A stretch of DNA of 64,000 bases from Spirometra erinaceieuropaei (lineage: Eukaryota > Platyhelminthes > Cestoda > Diphyllobothriidea > Diphyllobothriidae). The stretch is taken from NCBI GenBank assembly GCA_902702965.1, contig CACRXP010000423.1:189195-253194 (forward strand), written 5' to 3'. This document shows, in pieces, positions 33,540-45,780 of this stretch; the stretch's first letter is position 1; each line of letters begins with the position of its first letter. Position numbers and translations under genes: made by a program. Below the pieces are notes generated by a model. That model made no database searches, was not told the DNA's origin, and saw only the letters and a list, made by a program, of their open reading frames with translations.

Positions 33540-34528
33540 CAATAGGTGGGTTAACTCATGAAATATCAGTCGAAATTGCGAAATGCGTTCTCGTTTTGAA
33601 AAGATTAAGTAGGCTTGTAAAACTAATCATCATGCAGCACATTCTATAATGGTCTAGTTACCTCAGGGTGTCGGCTTTCGAATGAACTTTTTTCCGGCTT
33701 CATGCAAAAGCTACACTCTGTACAAAACGACTACTTATGTAGCACGGATTTTTCTCATTGATTTTAGATGCGCTTAAAAATTCAATTATATTGCAAGGTA
33801 AAAAAAGCAAAAAAATATATTTTATTTTACTTATTCGGTATGACCACGTCTTCTTCTAATTTTATCCTAGAAAGGAGGGTAAAATTTGGTTTCAACAGTT
33901 TCTAATTGTAAGAGTTTTTAATACCGTAAAATGGCCGTTCATTAAACGTCATGTATCTGCAATTACGAATGTGGCTTGTAAAGTGAACAATATTGCTCAA
34001 ATCCAATGCTTACTTTTGTGAACCCCATATGTTCTCCTCTTAATACCGTAGAGAAATGTACCGTCTTCCGTACATGGAAAATATACGGCTTGTAGTTTTG
34101 AAACCCTGAATGCCTGTGTAACAGCAGGTCAGGTTCAAAATTATTCGGGAATTAAAAAAGCTTCCTAAAACCGAATTATACTCTTTTTTCGAGTATCATA
34201 TCGGATGAAGACGTGATTGTTTACCGAAGAAATATAATAATAAATATTTTAATGCATGTTTTCCATGAAATCTAATTGAATTTTCAAAGACATCGAAAAT
34301 CAATGAGAAAACTGCATGCCACTTAAGTAGTCATTTTTTGCAGAGTACCGTTCTTTCGTGCAGCTGGAAGGAAGTTTTTTCGAAAGCTGGCATCTTGAGG
34401 TAACTGGATCATAATAGAATTATGCTGTATGATGATTCGTTTTACAACCCTACTTAATTAATCTTTTCGGAACGAGAACGCATTTCGAAATTTCAGTTGA
34501 CATTTCATGAGTTAGCTCACCTTCTCTA
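33540..34528. mobile_element. Foldback MITE, copy 8
   Basis: Left end CAATAGGTGGGTTAACTCAT after TA (33538-33539), right end ATGAGTTAGCTCACCTTCTC. The length (about 989 bp) and loop text (CTGAATGCCTGTGTAACAGC near 34106) match copies 9 and 1. It belongs to the 'CTAACTCATGAAATG' subfamily. Confidence 0.82.
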
Positions 34529-35269
34529 GTGTGAAGGGGGAAATTGACGAAAGTGGTTTTGTGCCTAGCAGAACCGCTCGGCAGATATCCCAAAATGCAA
34601 TTTATCACCTTTATCTTATCCCAACTAATTCTGGGTTGTGACAAGCTAGTAATGCGGAGCGCGGAGCCCGATGAGCTAGATGAGTGCGCAGTATGCAAAA
34701 AACTTAACCAGAATCAGTTAGCCTAAAATACTGTTCATAAAAATCATTTCAACCCCTCCCATGCTCGCAAATAGTTTGGCATCTATACACATTTTTAATT
34801 GTCTCCGTCTTTAAAAGACTCGACCGCCAATTGTTTTGTTTCGCAGCGGACAAACTAGCATTCTCCATGTTATTTGCTGAAATTACTTCTGTAATTATTA
34901 TTCCGTGCTCATCACTTGGTCCTAGACCCATTATAAACATTGGCCAGATACTAGGGGAGACACATTTTGAGCAGATTAAAGTATTCAGGTCGCATGAAAT
35001 CTCGATTGAAGAGTGCACTACGGATCAAAAAGCCGGTCGTACTGGTATTTGGTTAATCAAAATGCATATTTGCCCTTTTAACTGAGAAAGAAGATAAGAA
35101 AATGGCTCCGAACGACATTTCACAAAATACCAAAGTGTTACCAGAAACGTGGGAGTATTTACCTTATAAGAAACTATTGAATATCCGAAATAAAATACGC
35201 GGTTTTTCCATGTAAAAGGCCTAGTCCTCCCTTTGCCTGCTGTTGTCCAGAACCCTTAATTACATTTTA
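34529..35269. other. No firm gene; short open frames
   Basis: Frames at 34544-34726 (60 aa) and 34831-35085 (84 aa) are the only notable ones. Neither matches a family I know. They may be fortuitous. Confidence 0.4.
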
Positions 35270-35830
35270 ATACAGAAAAGATTACCTAAGTGGAGCCTGC
35301 CATGTCAGTTACATCGCGAGGGTGACTGTCGAATGAGCGTCTCTCCGACCACCTACACAAAGCCCTCTTGGCTAGAAATGACTACTTGATAATACTAAAC
35401 ATTTCTCAATTCTTCTCAATACCCTTGTAACTTCAAAAATGTTCGATCGAAAACATCCCAAACGCATTTATGCGTGTGTACTCGTTTTGCAGCTAATCAT
35501 GCCTTTCCAAATTTCATACACGAAGAAAGGTCAGCTTTGGGTTTAAAAGAGTTTACAATAATGGATTTTTGAGATTGCGAAAAGGTAGTTCAAGTATTAT
35601 CGCATCTGTCCGCGTAGTAATGCTTTTTATGCACTGTACGATATGGTTCACATCCACTGTGAAATCCTACGGGCATATATGGCATTTTTTTAATAGCGTG
35701 GGCAGGCATGTGATTTCCCTTACAGGGAATGTGTACAGCATGTATTTTGCTAACACGATCTAAACCTTTTCGGAAGTTAAAGCGTTTTTAAGATCAAAAT
35801 ATATCCTTGCTTTGAATATAACATTTATGC
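35270..35830. mobile_element. Highly diverged MITE remnant
   Basis: GATTACCTAAGTGGAGCCTG near 35280, AAATGACTACTTGATAATAC near 35376 and GTATGGTTCACATCC-like loop text near 35640 follow the order of a foldback MITE left arm and loop, but no intact terminus remains. Confidence 0.4.
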
Positions 35831-36069
35831 AAAAGGAAGTTTGCAAACATATGGGCGCAAAAAGAAAATTTTATGTGTATTTTTATAAAATGGGCGCCAG
35901 TATGGTATGTAACCCCCGTAAAAAAGGAATTAAATATGGCCCTCACGCTAACCGAAGCCAGAGAACCTCGATCTTAGGAAATGACCTTCAGTCTATCCAG
36001 ACAACTTGGATGTCAGTGACGATCAAAATCTGCGTTCCGAATGGTTTCTTTGCTGATCTCTTTTCAGAC

Positions 36070-36281
36070 AAACTGTTACCGACAAAAACAGGGGAGACTG
36101 GAGTGGCCATTTCTAGTCTATTAGTCGTCAGGCATTCATAACTAACCTCGAGGTGTGTAAAGCCTGGCACTCGACCTTGCAACCTTTTGGTTAGAAGTCT
36201 GATGTACCAACAACTAGTCCACGGGCTCGCTGTCCTGTCAGCTCTGATCGGGCGAGGAGCGCTCATCGATCGTGCTACGTA
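36070..36281 (-). repeat. SINE copy, interrupted by a MITE
   Basis: Body (TTACCGACAAAAACAGGGGA at 36077) followed by a tRNA-like head on the minus strand (about 36165-36235). The head has an anticodon loop CTTCTAA, an A-box-like TGGACTAGTTG and a B-box-like AAGGTCGAGTGCC, and then the start of the X unit (GAGCGCTCATCGATCGTGCT). The X unit breaks at 36281, where a MITE begins, and resumes beyond it. Confidence 0.65.
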
Positions 36282-37247
36282 CAGTAGATGTGCTAACTCA
36301 TGAAATGTCAACCAAAATTTCGAAATGCGTTCTCGTTTCGAAAAGATAAATGAAGTAGTGTTGTAAAAGCAATCATGATGCAGCATAAGTATATAATGAT
36401 CCAGTTACCTCAGGGCGTCGGCTTTCTAAAGAACCTATTTTCGGCTGCATGCAAAATCTATACTCTGCAAAACATGACTACATATGTAATATGCAATTTT
36501 CTCATTGATTTTCGATGCCCTTGAAAATTCAATTATATTCCATGGAAAACATGCATAAGAATATTCATTCTTTTACTTATTCGGTAGAAAATCACGTCTT
36601 CTTCCAATTTCATACTCAAAAGAAGAGTATAATTCGGTTTTAAAAATGTTTCTAATTGTGAGATTTTTTAATACCGTTAAATGGCCGTTCATGAAACGTC
36701 ATATATCCGCATTTACGAATGTGGCTTGTAAAGTTAACAATATTGCTCAAATCTACTGCTTAATTTTATGAACCGCATATAATCGTCTCTCAATACCGTA
36801 GGGAAATGCATGGCTTTCCGTACACGGAAAATATACAGCTTGTAGTTTTGAAACCCTGAATGCAAGTGTAACAGCAGGTCGGGTTCAAAATTATTCTGGA
36901 ATTAAAAAGTCTTTTAAAACCGAATTATACTCCTTTTTTGAGTATGAAATTGGAAGAAGACGTGATTTTCTACCGAATAAGTAAAAGAATGAATATTTTC
37001 ATGCATGTTTTCCATGAAATATAATTGAATTTTCAAGGGCATCGAATATCAATGAGAAAATTGCATGCTACGTATGTAGTCATTTTTTGCAGAGTATAGA
37101 TCTTGCATGCAGACGAATATAAGTTCTTTCAAAAGCCGGCACCCTGAGGTAACTGGATCATTATAGATTTATGATGCATCATGATTAGTTTTACAACACT
37201 ACTTAATTTATCTTTTCGAAACAAGAACGCATTTCGAAATTTTGGTT
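36282..37247. mobile_element. Foldback MITE, copy 9, nested in a SINE X unit
   Basis: Left end CAGTAGATGTGCTAACTCAT after TA (36280-36281); this end is almost identical to the Tc1-like element's terminus at 3207. The arms pair over about 380 bp. The right arm stops at AATTTTGGTT (37247) before its last 30 or so bases and passes directly into CCCGTTGTGCCTTGTGG, the continuation of the X unit. Confidence 0.85.
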
Positions 37248-37764
37248 CCCGTTGTGCCTTGTGGCCACACCTACCTGTAAATTTTTGAAACACATGGGGT
37301 TTACATAACCTATCCTTACCTTATTGGGCTCAACAGAAGCGACCCATTTTGGCGCAAGTGTTTTCTTGCAGGTGATCTAGAAGCTCGCTTAAAACCGGCA
37401 TCCTCACGCGAGTAACATATCATGAAGTGGAACCCATTTCATGATTTCGATTAACAATCGATAGAGCAAACCGACTACTGTAATTTCTTTTGGATCGAGC
37501 AAGGCAGGAGAAGAAAGTATTCGTTCCCCGACATGACGTACGGGTTGCAGGCTGATTACCCACCTCCCCGGGTTCATACGACAGCCTTATACGCACACAA
37601 GGCGACTTCCTCTCTATAAACAGCCTCGATGGCATCGGACACTTCACCTCGCCCCATCCAGCAGACCGATTGCTCAAAAAAGTATTTCAAGAAAAATGAC
37701 AAGTCGAAACGCGGAACTTACTTCAGGTATGGCAGGGCCGTCTGTCCATACTTAAGATTAACCT
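37248..37764. other. X-unit remainder, then no recognised feature
   Basis: The first 20 or so bases (CCCGTTGTGCCTTGTGG) continue the X unit broken at 36281. From about 37290 nothing is recognised; the frame at 37420-37677 has no domain. Confidence 0.45.
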
Positions 37765-37862
37765 AATTCTGGACGTAGCTACTTGTTTGGATGTGACAAC
37801 CTTCAACTTTTGAATGACTGACCTGCAGCAAAACGTCTGAGCTCTTCTTGGAACTCAGTTGT
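37765..37862. repeat. Direct repeat flanking a MITE, left copy
   Basis: About 98 bases from TAATTCTGGACGTAGCTACT to GAACTCAGTT recur at 38775-38872 with roughly ten substitutions, immediately on the other side of the MITE at 37863-38774. Confidence 0.8.
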
Positions 37863-38774
37863 GAGACTGATTATCTTAAGGCATACTCTTATAACATTTC
37901 GGACTCGGCAGGATGTCGACTTTCAAACGCACTTCTTTTCAATCTCCTGCAGATAGCGTACTTGATAAAAAATGACTACTTAAGTAGCATGCATTTTTCC
38001 CATTGGTTTTCGATGGTCTTGCAAATTCAAATATATTTTATAGAAAACATGAATAAAAATATGCTTTCTTTTAGTTAGTCAATAGAGAATAACGTCTTCT
38101 TTATTTTTTATACTTAAGGAAGGAGTATAATTAGGTTTAAAAAAAGTTTTCCAATTGCTGAATAATTTGGAGCCTGATCATTCGTTGCATTAGCGCTTAG
38201 TAATTTCAGTCTGCAAGGTGTATGCGTTCCGGGTAAATAAAATCACATATTTTTCTATTCCATTAAAGAGATAGCATACAGAACCCATATAAGTTTGCAA
38301 TGGATGCGGACCATGTTGTTCATTTCATGAGGAGCAGTGGTAAACGGCCAGGTAAGATGCTATGTGAATGGACATTTCGTGGTCTTAAAAAGTCTCATAA
38401 TTAGAAACTTTTTAAAAACCTAATTATGCTCCTTCCTTAAGTATAAAAAATAAAGAAGACGTTATTCTCTATTGACTAACTAAAAGAAAGCATATTGTTA
38501 TTCATGGTTTCTATAAAATATATTTGAATTTGCAATACCATCGAAAATCAATGGGGAAAATGCATGCTACTTAAGTAGTCATTTTTTATCGAGTACGCTA
38601 TCTACAGGAGATTGAAAAGAAGTGCATTTAAAAGCCGACATCCTGCCGGGTCCGAAGTGTTATAAGATTATGCCGCAGGATAGTCAGTATTACAACCGCG
38701 ACCAAGTAATCCTTCCTAATCGAAAACGCATTTCAGAATTTCAGCCAACATTTCATGAGATAGGTCACTCACTG
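37863..38774. mobile_element. Foldback MITE, copy 10, left terminus missing
   Basis: Begins abruptly at GTGAGACTGATTATCTTAAG, which lies about 75 bases inside the left arm of other copies. It ends normally with GAGATAGGTCACTCACTG before TA (38775-38776). Close relative of the copy at 25844 (CGGCAGGATGTCGACTTTCA near 37905). Confidence 0.85.
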
Positions 38775-38872
38775 TAATTCTGGACGTAGCCATCTGTTTG
38801 GATGTGACAACATTCAACTTTTGAATGACTGACCTGCAGCGGAACGTCCGAGCTCTTCTTGGGACTCAGTTT
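38775..38872. repeat. Direct repeat flanking a MITE, right copy
   Basis: Partner of 37765-37862; begins at the TA of the MITE's right end. Confidence 0.8.
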
Positions 38873-38960
38873 TTAAACGAAAGTTCCGTGAGATCGAGGT
38901 CACTCCAGTGTCTTCCGTCTGGGCGAGTAATTCGGGCGGCGTTCGCCCATTCCAATATCA

Positions 38961-40608
38961 CAGTAGATGTGTTAACGCATGAAATGTTAGCCGAAATTCT
39001 AAAATGTGTTTCTGACCCGAAAGAATTGCTTGAATAGGCTTGTAATAGTAATTATCCTGTAGTAAAGTGCTAAGATAATTCGGTTATGTAAGCATGTTAG
39101 CTTTCGAAGGAACTATCTTTCGGCTGCCTTCCAAAACTACGATTGGTGGAAAATGGCTACTTAAATAGTATGACTTCTCATTGATTATGCATGCCCTTAT
39201 AAATTTAAATGTATTTCATAGCGAAAATGCATAAAATGTTCATTCTTTTACTCATCTGGTAGAAAATTACGTCATTTTCAAAATCTGTGCTTAAAAGAGG
39301 GATAAAAGTCTGTTTTAAAAAACATTTCGGGCACTTGAATAATTTCAAACCTGACCTGCCACCAAGCTGTACACTTTCCGTGTGCGGATGATTATACATT
39401 TCTGTAGGCTACTCTTAGGTGACACGTGGCCTTCATAAAATGTAGCCATGTCTTAGATCCATATTCAAGACTTTATAAGCAGCATTAGTAAAGGCTGAGA
39501 CATAATGTTTTATGAACAAGTGTTTCACGGTCTTAAAAATCTTATAATTAAAAGGTGATTGAAATAAATCATATTCTCCCTTCAAGTTTAAGATACAAAA
39601 AATGTGATTTTTTACCAGCTGATTAAAAGAGAAAATATATTTTTGCATGTTTTCTGTGCTTTCTATTTTAATTTATAGGAACGTCGAAAATTAATGAGAA
39701 AAATTCGCAATACTTAAAGAGTCATTTGGTTACTGCTTGCAGCTTTTGTAACCAAAATGTCTTGGGCTTATGCTGCCTTGAAAGTAATATTACGACCCCA
39801 CCGAAGTAATCCTTTCTAACCGAAAACGCAATTCAGAAACTCGGTTAAATTTCCATGAGTTAGTACAAGCTTTTCCAATGATTTTCGAAGTTCTTATAAA
39901 TTTACTTCCGTCATATAGAGAGCGTGCGCAGAAATAGTCTTTCTTGTACTTATTGAGTAGCAAACTACGTCTTCTTTAAATTTTACGCCTAAAGGAAAGG
40001 TATACTTCTGTTTTAGATGAGTTTCTAATTGTAAGGTTTTCCAAGACGGTAAATGATCGTTCATTAAACAACGCGTCTCTGCGTTTACTAATGTTGAAGG
40101 CAGAGTCTACATTATGGCTCAAACCCACTGTCACATTTTCTGAACCCGTATAGAACTGAATAACTTTCCATGCAAGGAAAATAGACCGCTTGTAGTTTGG
40201 AAACCCTGAATGCAAGAGTAACGACAGGTCGGGTTCAAAATTATTCGAGCAGCGGAAAAGTTTTTTAAAAATCAAATCATACCCGTCCTCTAAGCTGCTA
40301 ACTGCTTGCGTCATGGTATTTAGTATTGCAGCCTTATAGACGTAATCTTTTTAAGTCGGAAACGCATTTCTGAATTTTGGTTAACATTTATTGAGTTAGC
40401 CCGTCTACTCTATGTAGTCACTGTGTAGAATCTGGTTTTAGCCAACGACCGAAACGACGTTTATTGAAAAGCGGCTATCCTGCTACGACTGAAATATCCT
40501 GAGATAACGTTTCACGATAATTAATATTAAAACCCTACTTCAGTAGTCTGTGAGAGTAGAAAGCATACTTCAGAATATCGGTAAGCGTTTCATGCGATAG
40601 CACATCCA
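38961..40608. mobile_element. Compound foldback MITE, subfamily C, copy 11
   Basis: Left end CAGTAGATGTGTTAACGCAT. A first complete right terminus occurs at about 39869 (CATGAGTTAGTACAAG), where the sequence jumps to CTTTTCCAATGATTTTCGAA, an internal arm motif. A second right terminus follows at about 40409, then a further right-arm piece ending GCGATAGCACATCCACTC near 40608. The copy at 53282-55165 has the same order and the same internal jump, so the compound is a mobile subfamily. Confidence 0.7.
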
Positions 40609-41829
40609 CTCACAGAAATCTTAGTGCGGTGCGAGGGAGAAAGTTGAGAAAAGAAATGAAACGTCGATTCACCTGGGGAGGGACGTTTCAGCATGCGTCT
40701 ACTTTCACTGTACGGTAACAACAAGCCGTCAGATTTGGGGGCGGGGGAGGGCCGGAAGCTTAAAGTGGTGGAGGGAGAAAAGTCGTCTTAAAAGGTCAGC
40801 GAAGGTGAAATCAGTAGGGGACGGGGCGGAATAAAAATAAGAAAAGGGCTTGCTCTTTTCACCTTCGCTGGGTACGGCCACGACCGTGCGGACATGTGAG
40901 GTGCTCGGAATTCAACCTAGCTAATTTTCACAGCAGCGGCTGACTTCAAGAAGTTGTCGCCTCTATTTCGGGAAGCAACCTGTTGTTGTCAGAGCCTCCG
41001 GAGAAAACTTGCGTCAACTTTCAGGGCTAGATTAATGCCGCTGAATTAAGTCGCGCAACGCAAGCAAACTCTAGTCGTTTAATTCCAAACGAGCAGAATC
41101 ACTGACATACTTGATATTATTCGCATTAAGTTTCGGAGAAGTTTCCTCTGGCTTTGGAGCAAGCGTGCACTATCTTCTTGCTTTATGATGACTTTTATTT
41201 CAGTGCCTCTAGGTCTGAAATATTTTATTGCGAGACGCTCTAGGGCAAACAGGGCATACTTATCTGGTGTGCATCTTAACAATTTGGTGAGCTTTCATAG
41301 GTCCGGTGGGATCAGATATAAATAGGTCCTAAGGGATTGGCTGGACATGGTTCACATTTACAACGAACCAAACGTGATCTCTGCGGCAACAGTTTTACAC
41401 ATCTGACTATCAACATATTATCTGGAAGACAGACATCCCAAAAATATAAATTGACGCAAACGCGATCTTTGGGAGGAATAGAAATCTTTATTTGATAAAT
41501 TTTCGACGCTAGTTCCCCAGGTCGTTATCAGGCTTGATTAAATGCGCAAAGAACGATTAACATTTAAAACTTTATGACGAATCAGCATTTCATCAAATGA
41601 GGGCCTAGGGAAGATAAGTTTTTATGACCTAATAGCCCTTGAGACACATATAAGCACTGTTCATTATGCACATTTTCATTCTGTTAACTGTACTGGCGTG
41701 ACGAAGAATTACTGAAAAAACATGATTTTCAACTTCACTCTTCAAGTGTGACATGGGGATATTTGCGGAAGTTAACATTTTTTGACGTTTTGCGACAGCA
41801 AGTGACCACCGTATTGATTAGCTCTAGCG
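40609..41829. other. No gene; 14-bp inverted repeat
   Basis: CAGCGAAGGTGAAA (40797-40810) and its exact complement (40857-40870) could form a hairpin with a 46-base loop, near a G-rich run (40737-40751). The rest is unassigned. Confidence 0.45.
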
Positions 41830-42340
41830 TCTTTCAATTTTACCTGCGATTTCTGTCCATGGCATCTGACTCAGTGTGCCGATCGATGCATGATTCAACG
41901 GAATGCATGGCTTCAATAAACCCCTGACCGCTTTGGAGGGACAAATTCCGACGATGCCGGCTTTTGTCCCATGCGAAGTTGTGCGCAGTATCAAGGGTGT
42001 GCATACCCATTTGACACTGGTGGTCTCGCCTTCTAACCGCCAGTTGCTGTTTGTGGACGCGAGTAGGGGTAGACTTTTCCCTTTGACCACAATATACAGC
42101 TTCACAGGCATCCCTTGAGGTCATATAGTCGACTTCTTTCTTATCAAGATAACCAACTCCATTCTTAGGGTGTACAAGCTGAGTGCGTAAGTTAGTTGGC
42201 GACTTCATATTAGTACTCAAATTCCCCATTAGGTGTTGGAAAGTAAAGACAGATAGGCATGGGAACTGGAACTGCCCGCTAAGTATTAAGCGAGATACGA
42301 GCACTGGTTTAGAAGGGGAGGGAAAGTGATCAGCTAGACA
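41830..42340 (-). pseudogene. PLE GIY-YIG fragment, decayed
   Basis: The minus strand has HPKNGVGYLDKKEVDY (about 42170), AVYCGQREKSTPTRVHKQQL, AVRRRDHQ and then HTLDTAHNFAWDKS (about 42080-41960). These align with the PKD-GVVY-YxG-R-HEHK-AVRRRD-SxVAxH-FxW order of PLE nuclease domains. A frameshift near 41960 moves the C-terminal part to another frame. There is a CG in place of the YIG Tyr-Ile, and the EH of the HEH block is changed. It is clearly inactive. Confidence 0.7.
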
Positions 42341-44989
42341 ATCATCTTGTCCACTAGGAGTGTTTGCGGTAACTTCTCGGAAATCGGTAACTCGAACACA
42401 ACGGATCAATCGACACTCATGAGGCTACACCAACCGCATACTATGAACCCTTTTAGTCCTCTATGCCCGCATACAATTATGAGCCTGTCTCAGGATGTGT
42501 TTAAGTAGGAGACCGAAAAGTCAAGTTCATGAAAATTTTCTTTAGTGATCAGGTTCGCTTTATTTTACTGGCCAGCTGGAAGTCACCATTCTGCATGTGA
42601 AGAGGGAACTCAAACGGTCGAAAACCGTTACATCAGCCGTGATCCAATCACCGACCTGGGAAATTCGCACCGAGTGATCTGTTGACTGAGCTAAGGCTCA
42701 GCTCGAGTGAATGCACATCCAAAAATAGTAACAAAACTTGTCAGTTTTGCAGAACGTCCAGAATTCTTAACGGAAACTTCACCCTGCTTAGTGCATAATT
42801 TTGAGGCACGAAATACACTGACATCTAATAATGCAGGACAAAAAGCACAGATAGATTTGGTTTGCGGTCCGCTTTATCGATCAGTTTTATCTAGCCTCCA
42901 GAGCACGTCCTTCGTGGTCGACTGTTGCTTACCAGGGGCGATGTATATGACGGCTATCCAACCTACAACATACGGTTTCCGGCCTAATTGCAGTTTTCGA
43001 TGGAAGCTTCGATGGACCGAACTGCTGGTCGTTGCGTCGTGCAACCACGGAAAATCGATCGAACACTTATGGTTATGGGGCACCTCCTCCTTCTCGCTGC
43101 CGTTTTATCATCACAAGGGAAAACGTCCATCTCATGCCAGACAGAGCGAATGCAGCACAGGTGACTTACACTTTAATTTGTACTAAGACAGACTTGCACT
43201 GCATCTATCACGCTTCCTACTCTCCCGTCATCCATCTTGCTTTGGTGACGAGACAAAGTCAGGACGACTGAAGGTGTTCCGTGGCACTGCGCCTGGCAAA
43301 ATTTATCAGTTTGTCTTCGTGTGCTACACACGATCTCGTTTTCACCGCACATGCCTGGTTACGAGATGGGCGGACCAGATCTCACGTGTGTGGGGTTGCT
43401 TTCATGACCAGGTATGGAAGGAGCCATTATAGCCGGACTCTGAGTCCTTCATACACTCCAAAATACCGCCATGTGCACCGAGTACTTGCCTTATTTGACA
43501 ACCTTCGAAGGCGCGACTCTCAGTGTGTCGAGATAGTTTCGATTGCGTAAGATGTATTATGATGAGAAGTGGATTGAGGAAGGATTTCCCAGTTTCGATC
43601 TGACTGCATTTTTCCCCCTCCAAAGCACCAGTCGACCCTACCAGCCTATCTACCAACTGCTGATGAAATTCGCAGCATCCAGCGAATATGCGTTATCCGT
43701 TTTTTTTTCAAAGAAGCCTTCCGTATAAATGAAATTTTTAAAAGATTTTCACGGTGGTTATGCAAAAAACATGGATATAACCAGTACTCTACTTCTAACA
43801 TGGTCATTTAACCAATAATTCTGAATTCATTTAACTGGTTTTGTTTAGAAAGGACCCTACTTCAAACCTGCTTCAGCCCTCGCTTATTTGCGATATTCTG
43901 TTTTTCAAAATTATTCGGAGAAAAACTGTCACCTTTGTTTGGCCATTCTCCACCCGGTCTGCTCTCAGTCTGTGCTGACTTTGTGACTTATCAACGTCAC
44001 TGCACCGACTAGATGGAATTTGCTGCAGGCAAACTCTGCCTGTCTCTGTTCTTAGCACCAAATCGCCCTCCAGGTTTCTTTAAAAATGGTCAGACAAGGG
44101 AAAATAGACCACTACAGTGCCAAAGGGCCTACAAATTAACGAAGGTGGTTTGGTAGTTAACCGGGAGTTGCCGGAGAAATAAATGTTGGCCAAATCAGCA
44201 GTAGCCTTCAGGGCTTAGTTGATTAAGCTGGCGTAACTCATACTACTCCGTGACGCAATCATTCCTCTCAGGCATTGCGTAGATCGAAGATGAAGTAGGC
44301 TGATGTCGTGAATATGTAAATGAACATCTTGGCTCTGGCAAACGGATTTCACGTTAATTAAAATCGATTCTTGCATTCGGAAGGCATGTTCCGATTTGGT
44401 ATTGCGGACATGAGACATAAACACTACCAACTAACATATTCATCTCCTCCACGCCCAACATGCCTTCCGGTTTCTCTACTAAAAGCCACGACTGGGATGT
44501 CAGTCAGAGGCACACGCGGTCGGCGGGCAACAAAGTTTTTCTTAAGTCGCCCCGTCGTAAGTTTTCTGTCGTCTGAAAATTCAGACAGTTCCAAGGACCA
44601 ACTCCTCTTATTGTTTTCACGATACGGTTTTGCCTCTGTGTGTATATAAACCGTCTTAAAACTGTGACTTTTGTGACATCCTCACACATGCGAGGTACGC
44701 ATTAAGGAATCCTTTTTTGGCAGAGAACCTGATGTGTCCCATGGGAGGTCAGAGGCCCTGTGTGTGGCCCGCGTAGAGGGTTTTTTGCCCTCTCGACCAG
44801 TTGCACCCAATTGCCTTATCAGCAGACTGATTGCGTCAGAGAGTGCACCGGTGCCTACAGACTGTATACGATTACACCCAGTATTCCTTGATCTCAGTTC
44901 CAATGCACAGGTAGCAATTATATCTCACTGTCGACACCAATACCGTGGGACCAACTGTTTTTTGTATGAGGAGCTTTATTTTAATGTTG
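42341..44989. other. No gene recognised
   Basis: Many short frames on both strands, the longest 159 aa at 42707-43186. One stretch (QIDLVCGPLYRSVLSSLQS near 42850-42905) faintly recalls a PLE C-terminus but has no other support. No known domain was found. Confidence 0.4.
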
Positions 44990-45312
44990 TAGATGATGCC
45001 CAAACGTCTACAGGTAGTGCCCATTTATATTTTGTTCTTAAACATGCAAACTGTATTAAATCTCAACTTTAAGCGCCTACGCCATGTATACATCGAATCA
45101 GACATGATCATCTATGTGATATTTCGGAGTGCTGGACTAAAAAATCATAATGGCTGTGTTAGTGGCGGTAGATAAAATTAACTTTGCCTTTTTTAACTAC
45201 TGAAATGATGATGATGCGAGTTTAGTTTGTGGGTTCGCATAAAAACTATGTCGGTTTTAAACTAGGTCCCTCTTTTATGACCATGAAATGACCCTTGTTC
45301 CTTATTCCATTG
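44990..45312. repeat. Tandem diverged repeat R3, unit 1
   Basis: Matches 45425-45780: shared blocks include ACCCAAACGTCTACAGG, ATCGAATCAGACAT, CATAATGG-TGTGTT, GCATAAAAACTA, TTTTAAAC-AGGTCCCTC and CCTTATTCCATTGAACG. A 110-base spacer separates the units. No open frame is conserved. Confidence 0.7.
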
Positions 45313-45424
45313 AACGTAACCAATCAAATAATATCTCTCTAGAAATTAAGATTTATTAACACTCAGATGTAGGCAGTTAGGCCAACTTTAGTTCAATTCA
45401 TTTTGATTTATTTGATTGAGGTTT

Positions 45425-45780
45425 TAGTGTTCTGGCGATACCCAAACGTCTACAGGACGTGCACCCTGATATTTTACCCTTAAACAAGCTAGCTCTATCC
45501 ACTGCCAGCTGTTAGCAACTAAGTCAAATGTAGATCGAATCAGACATACTCCTCTATTTGATATTCCTGAGTGCTGAACCAAAACCTCATAATGGATGTG
45601 TTGGTGGTGAAAGATTAAATTAAATTTGCCTTCTTTTGGCTACGTAAACGATGCTGATTTTGAAGGGGGTGGAGGTTATGTGAGTTTGTTTTCTGGGTGT
45701 GCATAAAAACTAGGTCGCTTTTAAACCAGGTCCCTCATTTCTGAACATGAAATGACTTTGGTCCCTTATTCCATTGAACG
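45425..45780. repeat. Tandem diverged repeat R3, unit 2
   Basis: Second unit of the pair described at 44990; slightly longer, with an extra GAAGGGGGTGGAGGTTATG segment near 45662. Confidence 0.7.

Noticed and set aside
42707..43186. 159-aa frame with a faint PLE C-terminus-like stretch
   Set aside because: Only one short resemblance (QIDL...YRSVLSSLQS) and no nuclease motifs nearby.
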